Of a stretch of DNA of 44,543 bases, positions 34,167-42,505 are shown piece by piece. The stretch spans positions 1 through 44,543 of the forward strand of contig VGVX01000015.1 of NCBI GenBank assembly GCA_016873845.1, read 5' to 3'. Every line of letters starts with the position of its first letter. Position 1 is the stretch's first letter. The translations under genes and the position numbers were made by a program. Under the pieces are notes generated by a model. It was given only the letters and a program-made list of their open reading frames with translations. It searched no databases and had not been told where the DNA came from. Origin of the DNA: Ignavibacteria bacterium (GTDB lineage: Bacteria; Bacteroidota; Ignavibacteria; Ch128b).

Positions 34167-34858
34167 AACCAATTGTTATTCTTTACTCTAAATGGAATAT
34201 TTTCTCAGATTCCAATCCGAGATTAATCATCGATGGATTATCTCAAAATTCTTCTAGAATCCTATTCTCAACTCTCCTGAACGAAAATTTCCAAATAATT
34301 CACCAGAACAAAAAGTTCGACACTCATCTCTCCCTCAGCGAAAATGATATTGATTATATTCCCGCTTCCTATAATACGATAACTACTAAAATTCATGTAA
34401 ATTCCAATCCAGATTCAATGGATAGTATTTTAAGACAAATTGAATCTAGCGCTGAAAACGAATACAAAAAAGTCTTGATCCTTTTTTCAAATGTGTACAA
34501 CATATATGATAAAAAAATTGAGTCGATTTTTAATGCCTTGCCTTCGGAAAGCGAAAAAATAATTATTGGAACTGATAGAAGAGATAACGTTTGTTACATT
34601 GGCATGAGTATGCCGAAAAAAAGTAATCTCAATGAGCTTAAGTTAGAAAACGTATCGGGTGAGTATTTGCTCAAACACTTCTCTAACGAAGAGATTGAAA
34701 TATTATTGCAAGCAGATTCAGATATTTGTTTCGATCTGACAGATGTTAAAACCATTTACAACAAATACAAATCCACTCAGCAAAAATTTCTCGGCAGCTA
34801 TACGCATAATCTTATAAATCATTTAACCGAAAACTACAAAAACATACTTCAATCTTGA
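34163..34858 (+). CDS. Unknown protein, weakly DUF2064/glycosyltransferase-A-like
   Basis: The 231-residue soluble protein has a region around 85-165 (KKVLILFSNVYNIYDKKIESIFNAL, then EKIIIGTDRRDNVCYIGMS). This follows the order seen in DUF2064 proteins, where a strand ending GTDCP is followed by a GPADGGYYLIGL-like loop. The expected KTRL motif at the N-terminus and the DCP acidic residues are missing, so any GT-A activity is doubtful. The start is TTG 34163, overlapping the PrsW stop, with GAGGAA about 8 nt upstream. It is tightly coupled to nadD by a second TTGA. It may be a degenerate family member; confidence in the family is low. Confidence 0.55.
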   Translation: MKPIVILYSKWNIFSDSNPRLIIDGLSQNSSRILFSTLLNENFQIIHQNKKFDTHLSLSENDIDYIPASYNTITTKIHVNSNPDSMDSILRQIESSAENEYKKVLILFSNVYNIYDKKIESIFNALPSESEKIIIGTDRRDNVCYIGMSMPKKSNLNELKLENVSGEYLLKHFSNEEIEILLQADSDICFDLTDVKTIYNKYKSTQQKFLGSYTHNLINHLTENYKNILQS

Positions 34859-35445
34859 AACGTATAGGAATTTTAGGCGGCTCATTTAATCCTGTTCACA
34901 TGGGACATTTGATAATTGCCAATACAGTTTTAGAGAAACTGAATCTTGATAAAGTCCTTTTCATTCCCTGCTATTTGCCTGCTTTAAAATCTTCCAAAAA
35001 CTTTGCTGAACCGAAAGATAGATTTAAAATGTTAAGTTTGGCGATTAAGTCAAATCCCAAATTTGAAGTATCAAAAATTGAAATAGCTCGGCGGGGAACT
35101 TCGTATACTATTGATACTTTGCGTGAATTAGAAAATGAGAATTCGAAATATTATTTTATTATTGGTGCAGACAATGTCAGAGACTTTTTTCGCTGGAAAG
35201 AGCCGAATGAAATTTTGAAACGCGCTGAACTTGTGGTAACAAATCGCGGCGGTTTTGAAACTGACATTCCAAAGAAACTTTTAGGCAAAAAAATTTTGCA
35301 GTGCCAAATTCCCAACATTGAAATTTCAAGTTCAGACATTCGGCAGAGAATTGCTTCTAAAAAGTCCATAAAGTATCTTGTCCAAAGGGAAATTGAAAAT
35401 TTTATTATTAAAAATAAACTTTATACTAAGAGGAGAAATATTTGA
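34855..35445 (+). CDS. nadD: Nicotinate-nucleotide adenylyltransferase
   Basis: The 196-residue enzyme adenylates nicotinate mononucleotide in NAD synthesis. The nucleotidyltransferase motif GGSFNPVHMGH is at 8-18, with FIIGADN in the middle and the second motif EISSSDIRQRI near 160-170. The start is TTG 34855, fused to the preceding stop as TTGA. The stop is in turn fused to the epimerase start as TTGA. The length is typical. Confidence 0.95.
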   Translation: MKRIGILGGSFNPVHMGHLIIANTVLEKLNLDKVLFIPCYLPALKSSKNFAEPKDRFKMLSLAIKSNPKFEVSKIEIARRGTSYTIDTLRELENENSKYYFIIGADNVRDFFRWKEPNEILKRAELVVTNRGGFETDIPKKLLGKKILQCQIPNIEISSSDIRQRIASKKSIKYLVQREIENFIIKNKLYTKRRNI

Positions 35446-36371
35446 AAATTTTAGTTACTGGCGGAGCTGGATTTATCGGCTCCAATGTTGCAGATTCTTT
35501 AATCGAAGCTGGGCATGAAGTTGTAATTTTAGATAATCTTTCTACTGGAAAAATTTCAAACGTAAATCGGAATGCAAAATTCATAAAAGGAAGCATTACG
35601 GATGACTTGGGTGGATTGTTCGGGGCAGAAAAGTTTGACATCGTTAATCATCATGCGGCTCAAATTGATGTGCGCAAATCAGTTTCCGATCCAATTTTCG
35701 ATGCGAATATCAATATCCTCGGTAGTATTAATCTTCTCCAAAATTGCGTGAGGTATGGAGTGAAAAAATTTATGTTTGCCTCCACAGGTGGAGCTGTTTA
35801 TGGTGAGCAAGATTATTTTCCAGCCGATGAACTTCACAATGCGCAGCCATGCTCTCCCTACGGCATTTCAAAACTCTCTGTGGAAAAATATTTATTCTTT
35901 TATAATCAAACTCACGGATTGAATTATACAATTCTCCGTTATGCGAATATTTATGGTCCGCGTCAAAATCCGCTCGGAGAAGCTGGCGTCATTTCAATCT
36001 TCTTGGATAAAATCTTGGCAAATCAGCAGCCAATTATTAACGGCGATGGCAAACAAACGAGAGATTATGTTTTTGTTAAAGACGTCGTAAAATCAAATCT
36101 TATGACTCTGGAGGATACTACCTCAGACATTTATAATGTTGGGACAGCAATTGAAACTGATGTAAATCAGTTGTTCAATTTAATAAATAATAATTTCAGC
36201 AATAAAGTTGAAGAAGTTCATGGCGATGCAAAAGCCGGCGAACAGCTGCGAAGTGTAATTACATCTGAGAAAATGTTCAAGAAATTTGGTTGGAAACCTT
36301 CCACTCAACTTTCAGGTGGAATTAAAGCTACTATAGAATTTTTTAAAAATACAAATCCGAATGCACTTTAA
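35442..36371 (+). CDS. NAD-dependent nucleotide-sugar epimerase (extended SDR)
   Basis: The 309-residue protein has an N-terminal Rossmann motif GGAGFIGS, HHAAQIDVRKSV, a STGGAVYGE strand with catalytic-type Ser/Thr, and the Tyr-x-x-x-Lys pair in YGISKLSVEKY. RYANIYGPRQ and DYVFVKDVV follow. This is the GalE-like extended SDR layout, acting on UDP-sugars; the exact sugar cannot be told. The start is TTG 35442 (TTGA with nadD), with AGGAG 6 nt upstream. It overlaps the MeaB gene by 11 bases. Confidence 0.92.
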   Translation: MKILVTGGAGFIGSNVADSLIEAGHEVVILDNLSTGKISNVNRNAKFIKGSITDDLGGLFGAEKFDIVNHHAAQIDVRKSVSDPIFDANINILGSINLLQNCVRYGVKKFMFASTGGAVYGEQDYFPADELHNAQPCSPYGISKLSVEKYLFFYNQTHGLNYTILRYANIYGPRQNPLGEAGVISIFLDKILANQQPIINGDGKQTRDYVFVKDVVKSNLMTLEDTTSDIYNVGTAIETDVNQLFNLINNNFSNKVEEVHGDAKAGEQLRSVITSEKMFKKFGWKPSTQLSGGIKATIEFFKNTNPNAL

Positions 36372-37320
36372 CGGATTACTTGAAAAAATATTATCTGGGG
36401 AAAGAAGAGCGATTTCCCGCGCTTTATCGGAAGTAGAAAATTCTACTCCTACCGGTGAAAAGATTTTGGAAGGAATAGCATATAGAATCGGGCATTCCTA
36501 CCGCATCGGAATAACCGGGCCGCCTGGGGCTGGAAAAAGTTCTTTAACGAACCAGTTAACAAAACTTTTAGTCGAAAAAGGATTTAAAGTTGGAATAGTG
36601 GCTGTTGATCCGACTTCTCCCTTCACGGGGGGTGCTTTGCTCGGCGACAGAGTCAGAATGAGTGAAATCGGTATAAATCAAAATGTTTTCATTCGCAGTA
36701 TGGCATCTCGAGGAAGTCTTGGCGGTTTAAGTCAAAAAGCATCTGATGCAGGAGATATTTTTGATGCTGCTCAATTTGACTTTACGATTTTTGAAACCGT
36801 TGGAGTCGGACAATCTGAACTTGATGTTGCCAAATCTGTTGATACAACGATTGTAGTTCTTGTTCCTGAATCTGGTGATTCAATTCAAGCAATGAAAGCC
36901 GGTTTGATGGAAATCAGTGATGTATTTGTAATTAATAAATCTGATCGCGTTGGTGCAGATCAGGCCGTTACTGCGCTGCAGGTAATTCTGTCTATGAGAA
37001 ATCATGATGAAAATACTTGGATCCCACCAATCGTAAAAACTGTTGCTTCCGAAAATAAAGGTATCGATTTATTAAATGAGCAAATTGTAAAACACAAAAA
37101 ACATCTAACTGAAAAAAAATTGTTCGAATCAAGAAGACTTGAGAGATTAAAAAATAAAATTAAAGATCTCGTTGTTAGCAATTTACGGAAAGAATTCTGG
37201 AACGATGATCGAAAGTTAATCTTGGAATCGAAAGTTCAAAATGTATTAGAGGGGAAAGTATCTCCTGCAAAAGTCGTTAAAGATTTAATAGACGACTTTA
37301 AATCATCAGTAATTTATTAG
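36361..37320 (+). CDS. meaB: MeaB/ArgK-type GTPase, methylmalonyl-CoA mutase chaperone
   Basis: The 319-residue protein has the P-loop GPPGAGKS at 53-60 and the MeaB-specific blocks VDPTSPFTGGALLGDRVRM, FIRSMASRGSLGGLS, ETVGVGQSE and the guanine-specificity NKSD motif. MeaB gates cofactor loading of adenosylcobalamin-dependent methylmalonyl-CoA mutase. No mutase gene is in the window, so it must be encoded elsewhere. It begins at ATG 36361 inside the end of the epimerase gene. The acyl-CoA genes that follow fit an acyl-CoA/propionyl-CoA setting. Confidence 0.93.
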   Translation: MHFNGLLEKILSGERRAISRALSEVENSTPTGEKILEGIAYRIGHSYRIGITGPPGAGKSSLTNQLTKLLVEKGFKVGIVAVDPTSPFTGGALLGDRVRMSEIGINQNVFIRSMASRGSLGGLSQKASDAGDIFDAAQFDFTIFETVGVGQSELDVAKSVDTTIVVLVPESGDSIQAMKAGLMEISDVFVINKSDRVGADQAVTALQVILSMRNHDENTWIPPIVKTVASENKGIDLLNEQIVKHKKHLTEKKLFESRRLERLKNKIKDLVVSNLRKEFWNDDRKLILESKVQNVLEGKVSPAKVVKDLIDDFKSSVIY

Positions 37321-37328
37321 AGGATAAC

Positions 37329-38477
37329 ATGTTTGAATTTAAACTAAATGAACAGCAGTTACTGATTCAACAAACCATCCGTGATTTTGCTGAAGCAGAA
37401 ATTCGTCCGGTGGTAATGAAATTTGATGAGACTCAAGAATTTCCAATTGATATTTTCAAAAAGTTAGGTGAAATGGGTTTTCTGGGAATTCTTGTACCGG
37501 AGGAATATGGCGGAAGCGGATTCGGCTATACTGAATATGCCTTAATTGTTGAAGAGCTCGCAAAAGTTGATCCATCTGTCTCACTTTCTCTCGCTGCACA
37601 TAATGGCTTATGCACTAATCATATTTTACTTTTCGGAAGTGAAACTCAAAAGAAAAAATATTTACCCGACCTCACCTCCGGTAGAAAAATTGGGACTTGG
37701 TGCTTAACTGAAGCAGTTTCCGGCAGTGATGCAAGCAGCTTATTAACATACGCAGAGAAGAAGGCAAATAAATTTATTCTTAATGGGAGTAAAACGTTCG
37801 CAACTCACGGCACTGTCGGTGAAATTGCAGTGATCATGGCAAAAACAGATAAGGAGAAACAGAAAAAAAATATATCTGCTTTTATCGCTGAGAAAGATTA
37901 TCCAGGATACCTAATTGGGAAAAAAGAAAATAAACTTGGATGCCGTGCAAGTGATACCAGTCAACTAACTTTTGAAAATCTAGAAGTTCCATTCGAAAAC
38001 TTACTAGGTGAAGAAGGCGAAGGATTTCATAATGCAATGAAAGTTCTTGAAGGCGGAAGAATTTCTATTGCCGCGATGGCGCTTGGTCTTGCACAAGGCG
38101 CATACGAAGCAACTGTCAAATACGCAAAGGAGAGATTTCAATTCAAAAAGCCGCTGGCAGATTTTCAGGCGATACAATTCAAATTAGCAGATATGAAAAC
38201 CGCAATTGAAGCTTCTAGATTATTAGTATTTCGAGCTGCGTGGATGAAAGATAACGGTCAGTCGATCAATTTACCTGCCTCTCAAGCAAAGTTATTTGCA
38301 AGTGAAGCAGCGGTGAAAATAACCGAACAAGCGATTCAAATTCATGGCGGTTATGGTTTTACCAAAGATTTTCCAGTTGAAAAATATTACCGCGATGTTA
38401 AATTGACTACAATCGGTGAAGGAACATCCGAAATTCAAAGGATTGTTATTTCCAGAAGCATCTTGGAAACTTTATGA
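37329..38477 (+). CDS. Acyl-CoA dehydrogenase (short-chain type)
   Basis: The 382-residue flavoenzyme oxidises acyl-CoA and passes electrons to ETF. The signatures are WCLTEAVSGSDASSL (FAD/substrate), KVLEGGRISIAAMALG and QIHGGYGFTKDFPVEKYYRDVKL. The probable catalytic base is Glu364 in GEGTSEIQR. A Glu at this place is typical of short-chain/butyryl-CoA dehydrogenases and argues against an isovaleryl-CoA dehydrogenase, which uses a different site. The ETF genes at 6648-8384 could encode the acceptor. The ATGA overlap couples it to the carboxylase gene. Confidence 0.93.
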   Translation: MFEFKLNEQQLLIQQTIRDFAEAEIRPVVMKFDETQEFPIDIFKKLGEMGFLGILVPEEYGGSGFGYTEYALIVEELAKVDPSVSLSLAAHNGLCTNHILLFGSETQKKKYLPDLTSGRKIGTWCLTEAVSGSDASSLLTYAEKKANKFILNGSKTFATHGTVGEIAVIMAKTDKEKQKKNISAFIAEKDYPGYLIGKKENKLGCRASDTSQLTFENLEVPFENLLGEEGEGFHNAMKVLEGGRISIAAMALGLAQGAYEATVKYAKERFQFKKPLADFQAIQFKLADMKTAIEASRLLVFRAAWMKDNGQSINLPASQAKLFASEAAVKITEQAIQIHGGYGFTKDFPVEKYYRDVKLTTIGEGTSEIQRIVISRSILETL

Positions 38478-40120
38478 AAAAATTAAAAAAAATTCAAAAA
38501 GATGTATCTTTTTTTCAAAGGGAAGATCATCATAAGAACCTACTAAGAATTATTCATTCGAAAGAAGAAAAAATAAAACTTGGCGGTGGAAAATCAGCAT
38601 TAGAATCCCACCTGAAAAAAGGGAAAATGTTTGTCAGAGATCGGATTAATAAACTAATTGATCCAGGTACAAAATTTTTCGAAATAGGAATTTTTACCGG
38701 TCATGAAATGTATGATGATTATATCCCTGCTGCTGGAACTGTTGTCGGAATTGGAAAAGTTTCCAGGAAGCTTTGTGTGATTGTGGCAAACGATGCCACC
38801 GTAAAAGCCGGAGCGTGGTTTCCAATTACATGTAAGAAAAATCTCCGAGCTCAAGAAATATCGATCGAAAACAAACTTCCAATTATATATCTCGTTGACA
38901 GCGCCGGAGTTTTTCTACCTATGCAGGAAGAAATATTCCCTGACAAAGAACATTTTGGAAGAATTTTTAGAAACAATGCCGTAATGTCTGCGATGGGAAT
39001 TCCTCAGATCTCTGCTATTATGGGTCCATGTGTTGCCGGTGGAGCTTATTTACCAATTATGAGCGATGAAGCTTTAATCGTTGAAGGAACAGGAAGCGTT
39101 TTTTTGGCTGGCAGCCATCTGGTAAAAGCAGCCATCGGAGAAAATATAGATAATGAACAACTCGGCGGTGCTGATGTTCACTGCAGTATCAGCGGTGTCA
39201 CTGATTACAAAGTAAAGAATGATGAAGAATGCATTAACCAAATCAGAGGATTGATTGACAAAATTTCAGGACAAAAATTTGAAGGCTTCGATCGAGTTGA
39301 ATCTAAACCGCCGATTAATTTGCCGAGTGACGTGCTTGGAATTTTTCCTGCAGACACTACAAGTCCTTATGACATGTACGATGTATTAAGCTGCATCGTT
39401 GACGATGGCGACATTGATGAGTACAAAGAAAATTATGGTAAGACGCTGATTACATGCTATGCAAGAATTGACGGCTGGGCAGTCGGAATTGTTGCGAATC
39501 AACGACTTCCGGTTAAATCAAAATCAGGCGAAATCCAAATTGGTGGAGTAATTTATTCGGATAGCGCAGATAAGGCAACTAGATTTATAATGAACTGCAA
39601 TCAGAAAAAAGTTCCATTGATCTTTTTTCAAGATGTAACTGGATTTATGGTCGGTTCACGTGCTGAACATGGCGGGATCATTAAAGATGGGGCTAAATTA
39701 GTCAATGCAGTTGCTAATTGTATTGTGCCAAAATTTACTTTTATCGTTGGAAATAGTTATGGAGCTGGAAATTATGGTATGTGCGGAAAAGCTTATGATC
39801 CTCGTTTGATCTTCTCTTTTCCGAATTCCTTAATTGCTGTAATGGGTGGTGCACAAGCAAGCAACACATTGTTAAACATCAGAGTGAATCAGCTAGCAAA
39901 AGAAGGTAAGAAAATCTCCGAGGATGAGAAACAAAAGCTGTTAAACGAAATTCAAACTCAGTATGGTGAGCATAGTCAACCGATTTATGCTGCATCAAGA
40001 TTGTGGGTTGATGGAATCGTAAATCCGAGTGAAGTGCGTGAAATAGTTTCCCTCGGAATAGAAACTGCAAATCACTCCCCCATTACCAGACCATTCATAA
40101 CCGGTGTGATTCAAACTTGA
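38474..40120 (+). CDS. Acyl-CoA carboxylase carboxyltransferase subunit (MccB-like)
   Basis: The 548-residue crotonase-fold carboxyltransferase resembles methylcrotonyl-CoA carboxylase beta more than propionyl-CoA carboxylase beta. The LPMQEEIFPDKEHFGRIF region and GPCVAGGAYLPIMSDE are MCC-style, followed by AGSHLVKAAIGE and EQLGGADVHC. The C-terminal half has DVTGFMVGSRAEHGGIIKDGAKL and YGAGNYGMCGKAYDPR. The biotin-carrying alpha subunit is not in the window. It starts at ATG 38474 within the dehydrogenase stop. Leucine or related branched-acyl catabolism is the likeliest pathway; the acyl specificity is an inference. Confidence 0.9.
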   Translation: MKKLKKIQKDVSFFQREDHHKNLLRIIHSKEEKIKLGGGKSALESHLKKGKMFVRDRINKLIDPGTKFFEIGIFTGHEMYDDYIPAAGTVVGIGKVSRKLCVIVANDATVKAGAWFPITCKKNLRAQEISIENKLPIIYLVDSAGVFLPMQEEIFPDKEHFGRIFRNNAVMSAMGIPQISAIMGPCVAGGAYLPIMSDEALIVEGTGSVFLAGSHLVKAAIGENIDNEQLGGADVHCSISGVTDYKVKNDEECINQIRGLIDKISGQKFEGFDRVESKPPINLPSDVLGIFPADTTSPYDMYDVLSCIVDDGDIDEYKENYGKTLITCYARIDGWAVGIVANQRLPVKSKSGEIQIGGVIYSDSADKATRFIMNCNQKKVPLIFFQDVTGFMVGSRAEHGGIIKDGAKLVNAVANCIVPKFTFIVGNSYGAGNYGMCGKAYDPRLIFSFPNSLIAVMGGAQASNTLLNIRVNQLAKEGKKISEDEKQKLLNEIQTQYGEHSQPIYAASRLWVDGIVNPSEVREIVSLGIETANHSPITRPFITGVIQT

Positions 40121-40758
40121 GATATTTAATACTGATTTTTTTATTGTTTACTTTTTCATCGATATTAGGTCAAAATAAAGACATGTTTTTTTTTGGTGGA
40201 AAATTAATTGAATACGCAGCTTCACTCGATTATGAATTTTGCCAAGCACATCCTGATAAATTCCTCGATTCCATTTTTATTCATTCATTAAAACTCTCCG
40301 ATGGAAATATCTCTGACGCGTTGCTTTTCTGCAGTATTGGTACAGTTCCCTATTCAGAATTTTCAATAAAATTACTACCCTTAAATTTTCCAATTAAAGT
40401 TTTTATATTTAATCAAATAAGTGAACCTGATTTTGAAGGAATGAAAAGAAATTTACCAGTACGAATTTTTTGGGATTCACCTCAAGATGATTTTGGGGAT
40501 AAAGACAAAATCACACATATTTTTTCTTCAGCTTTTTGGTCCTATGTAACCAATAAAAATGCAGCTTACATTATAAGTACATTTGTTGAACATTTTGAGG
40601 AAGGATTTAAAATCCAATCGAATGTGGACAATAGAGATCTTGCTGCAAATCAAATTGGAATAAAATTCGGTGCTTTCTTGACGGAGAGACTAGTAATGCC
40701 GAGTGAGATTATTTTAAAAGACAAGAGTTTAGTTTATGGAAAAGATATTAATAATTGA
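40117..40758 (+). CDS. Exported protein of unknown function
   Basis: The 213-residue protein has a Sec signal peptide (YLILIFLLFTFSSILG) ending near residue 18. The mature part is an alpha/beta mixture (MFFFGGKLIEYAASLDYEF, KVFIFNQI) and matches no family I recognise. The start is TTG 40117, fused as TTGA to the carboxylase stop. Its last 23 bases overlap the response-regulator gene in another frame. It is probably periplasmic. Its position just before a two-component regulator with no kinase nearby makes a sensing-related role conceivable, but nothing in the sequence proves it. Confidence 0.7.
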   Translation: MRYLILIFLLFTFSSILGQNKDMFFFGGKLIEYAASLDYEFCQAHPDKFLDSIFIHSLKLSDGNISDALLFCSIGTVPYSEFSIKLLPLNFPIKVFIFNQISEPDFEGMKRNLPVRIFWDSPQDDFGDKDKITHIFSSAFWSYVTNKNAAYIISTFVEHFEEGFKIQSNVDNRDLAANQIGIKFGAFLTERLVMPSEIILKDKSLVYGKDINN

Positions 40759-42094
40759 CGACGATAAAAATATTTGCGAATCAGTAAAAATGATTCTCGA
40801 ATATGAAAAATATTTAGTTGATATCGCTCACGATGCTTTTGAAGGGATAGAGAAAATTAAAAATGAGAATTACGGTGCAATCTTCCTTGATATCAAAATG
40901 CCAGGAATGGATGGACTTGAAGCAATCAGCAAACTCCGCGAGATCAACGACGCTACTCAAATAATTATGATATCAGCTCATGCAAGTCTTGGTAATGCAA
41001 TTGAAGCCACCAAAAAAGGTGCTTTTGATTTCATTGAGAAACCGATTGACCGCGAAAAACTAATAATCACTGCTCGAAATGCCGTAAGTCAGACCGAACT
41101 ACTTTTTAGTAATAAAATGCTAAAAGAAAAAGTTGAGGGCAAAGTTGAAATCATCGGTCAGAGCAAAGCTATTTTTGATATCTTGGAAGTTATTAAAAAA
41201 GTAGCATTGACGAATTCACGAATTTTAATAACCGGTGAAAATGGAACTGGCAAAGAATTAGTTGCCAAATCGATTCATCATCAAAGTGCAAGAAGAGATA
41301 AACAATTTGTTGAAGTTAATTGTGCAGCCATTCCTAATGAATTAATTGAGTCAGAATTATTCGGACATGAAAGAGGTTCATTTACTGGTGCTACAAGTCA
41401 GCGAATTGGAAAATTTGAGCAAGCAAACTTCGGAACGCTTTTTCTCGATGAAATCGGTGACATGTCTTTGAGTGCTCAAGCAAAAGTCCTCCGAAGCATT
41501 GAGGATGGTTCGATTGAACGAGTCGGCGGGAAAAATAAAATTCCAGTTGATGTACGCATAATCTCTGCAACAAACAAAAACTTGAACAAAGAAATTTCTG
41601 AAAATAAATTCCGAGAAGATTTGTATCACAGATTAAATGTGATCCCAATTCATGTCCCGCCATTGCGAGAACGGAAAGAAGATATTCCAATTCTCATCGA
41701 GCACTTCGCTAAATTGATCAGTGTTGAGAATAAATTCCCTGTACGCAAATTCTCTCATGATGCTGTTCAATTTTTAGTAAATCAAGAATGGAAAGGTAAT
41801 GTGCGTGAATTACGAAATTTAATAGAACGAATTTTGATTATGAATTCCAATTCGATCTATAAACTAGACGATGTTAAATCTCAGATCGTAACCTACTCCA
41901 AAGAATCTTCAGGATTAGAATATTCGATGGACTCTTTTCAAGATTTCAAAGATGCATCTGAGAAAGTGTTCATTTTGAAAAAATTGAACGAGAATAATTG
42001 GAATATTAGCCGTACGGCAGAAATTTTAGGTATACAAAGAAGCCATCTTTATAACAAAATCAAAAAATATGGAATCGAAAAGGAGGAAAAATGA
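40736..42094 (+). CDS. Sigma-54-dependent response regulator, NtrC family
   Basis: The 452-residue protein has a receiver domain with phospho-acceptor Asp52 (FLDIKMPGMDG) and a central AAA+ sigma-54 activation domain. That domain has Walker A GENGTGKE (165-172), the loop GSFTGA (212-217, a Ser variant of GAFTGA) and Walker B LFLDEIGD (233-240), plus the arginine-finger region FREDLYHRLNV. A Fis-type helix-turn-helix is at the C-terminus (WNISRTAEILGIQRSHLYNKIKKYGI). No histidine kinase or sigma-54 gene is in the window. The start ATG 40736 lies inside the preceding gene. The stop is coupled to the HIT gene. Confidence 0.94.
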   Translation: MEKILIIDDDKNICESVKMILEYEKYLVDIAHDAFEGIEKIKNENYGAIFLDIKMPGMDGLEAISKLREINDATQIIMISAHASLGNAIEATKKGAFDFIEKPIDREKLIITARNAVSQTELLFSNKMLKEKVEGKVEIIGQSKAIFDILEVIKKVALTNSRILITGENGTGKELVAKSIHHQSARRDKQFVEVNCAAIPNELIESELFGHERGSFTGATSQRIGKFEQANFGTLFLDEIGDMSLSAQAKVLRSIEDGSIERVGGKNKIPVDVRIISATNKNLNKEISENKFREDLYHRLNVIPIHVPPLRERKEDIPILIEHFAKLISVENKFPVRKFSHDAVQFLVNQEWKGNVRELRNLIERILIMNSNSIYKLDDVKSQIVTYSKESSGLEYSMDSFQDFKDASEKVFILKKLNENNWNISRTAEILGIQRSHLYNKIKKYGIEKEEK

Positions 42095-42435
42095 AAGAGT
42101 GTATTTTCTGCAAGATCATTCAGCATGATATTCCATCAACTGTTGTGTTCGAAAATGACAACTTGATCGGATTTAACGACATTAATCCAGTAGCACCTCA
42201 CCATGTTCTATTCGTCCCCAAAAATCACATAGAAAAAATGGATGATTTGACTCCCATTAATCATTCAATTATTGGAGAACTTGTTTTTCATGCGAAGGAG
42301 TATGCTAAAAAACTTAACTTAATTGAAAATGGATATAGATTAGTTTTTAACAATGGGAAAGATGCAGGACAAGCTGTATTTCATATTCATTTGCATTTAA
42401 TCGGCGGCCGAGTTATGGCATGGCCTCCAGGATAA
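42091..42435 (+). CDS. HIT-family (HinT-like) nucleotide-binding protein
   Basis: The 114-residue protein has the histidine triad His98-Ile-His100-Leu-His102-Leu (HIHLHL), an N-terminal CIFCKI zinc-type cysteine pair (Cys4, Cys7) and NPVAPHHVLFVPK. HinT proteins hydrolyse AMP-linked phosphoramidates. It starts at ATG 42091, with an AAGGAGG ribosome site just upstream, and shares ATGA with the regulator stop. It is the last gene of the long plus-strand run. The gap to the convergent purD gene (70 bases) holds no clear terminator. Confidence 0.94.
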   Translation: MKECIFCKIIQHDIPSTVVFENDNLIGFNDINPVAPHHVLFVPKNHIEKMDDLTPINHSIIGELVFHAKEYAKKLNLIENGYRLVFNNGKDAGQAVFHIHLHLIGGRVMAWPPG

Positions 42436-42505
42436 AAGTATTTCAGTTACAAGGAAGATTCTTCTCAACATGATCATGAACTAATTTTGCGAAATAGTTC
42501 TAAGA

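Noticed and set aside
41391-41690. 99-residue open frame on the minus strand, with another of 83 residues beside it
   Set aside because: Both are antisense to the AAA+ domain of the NtrC-type regulator, which is unambiguous.
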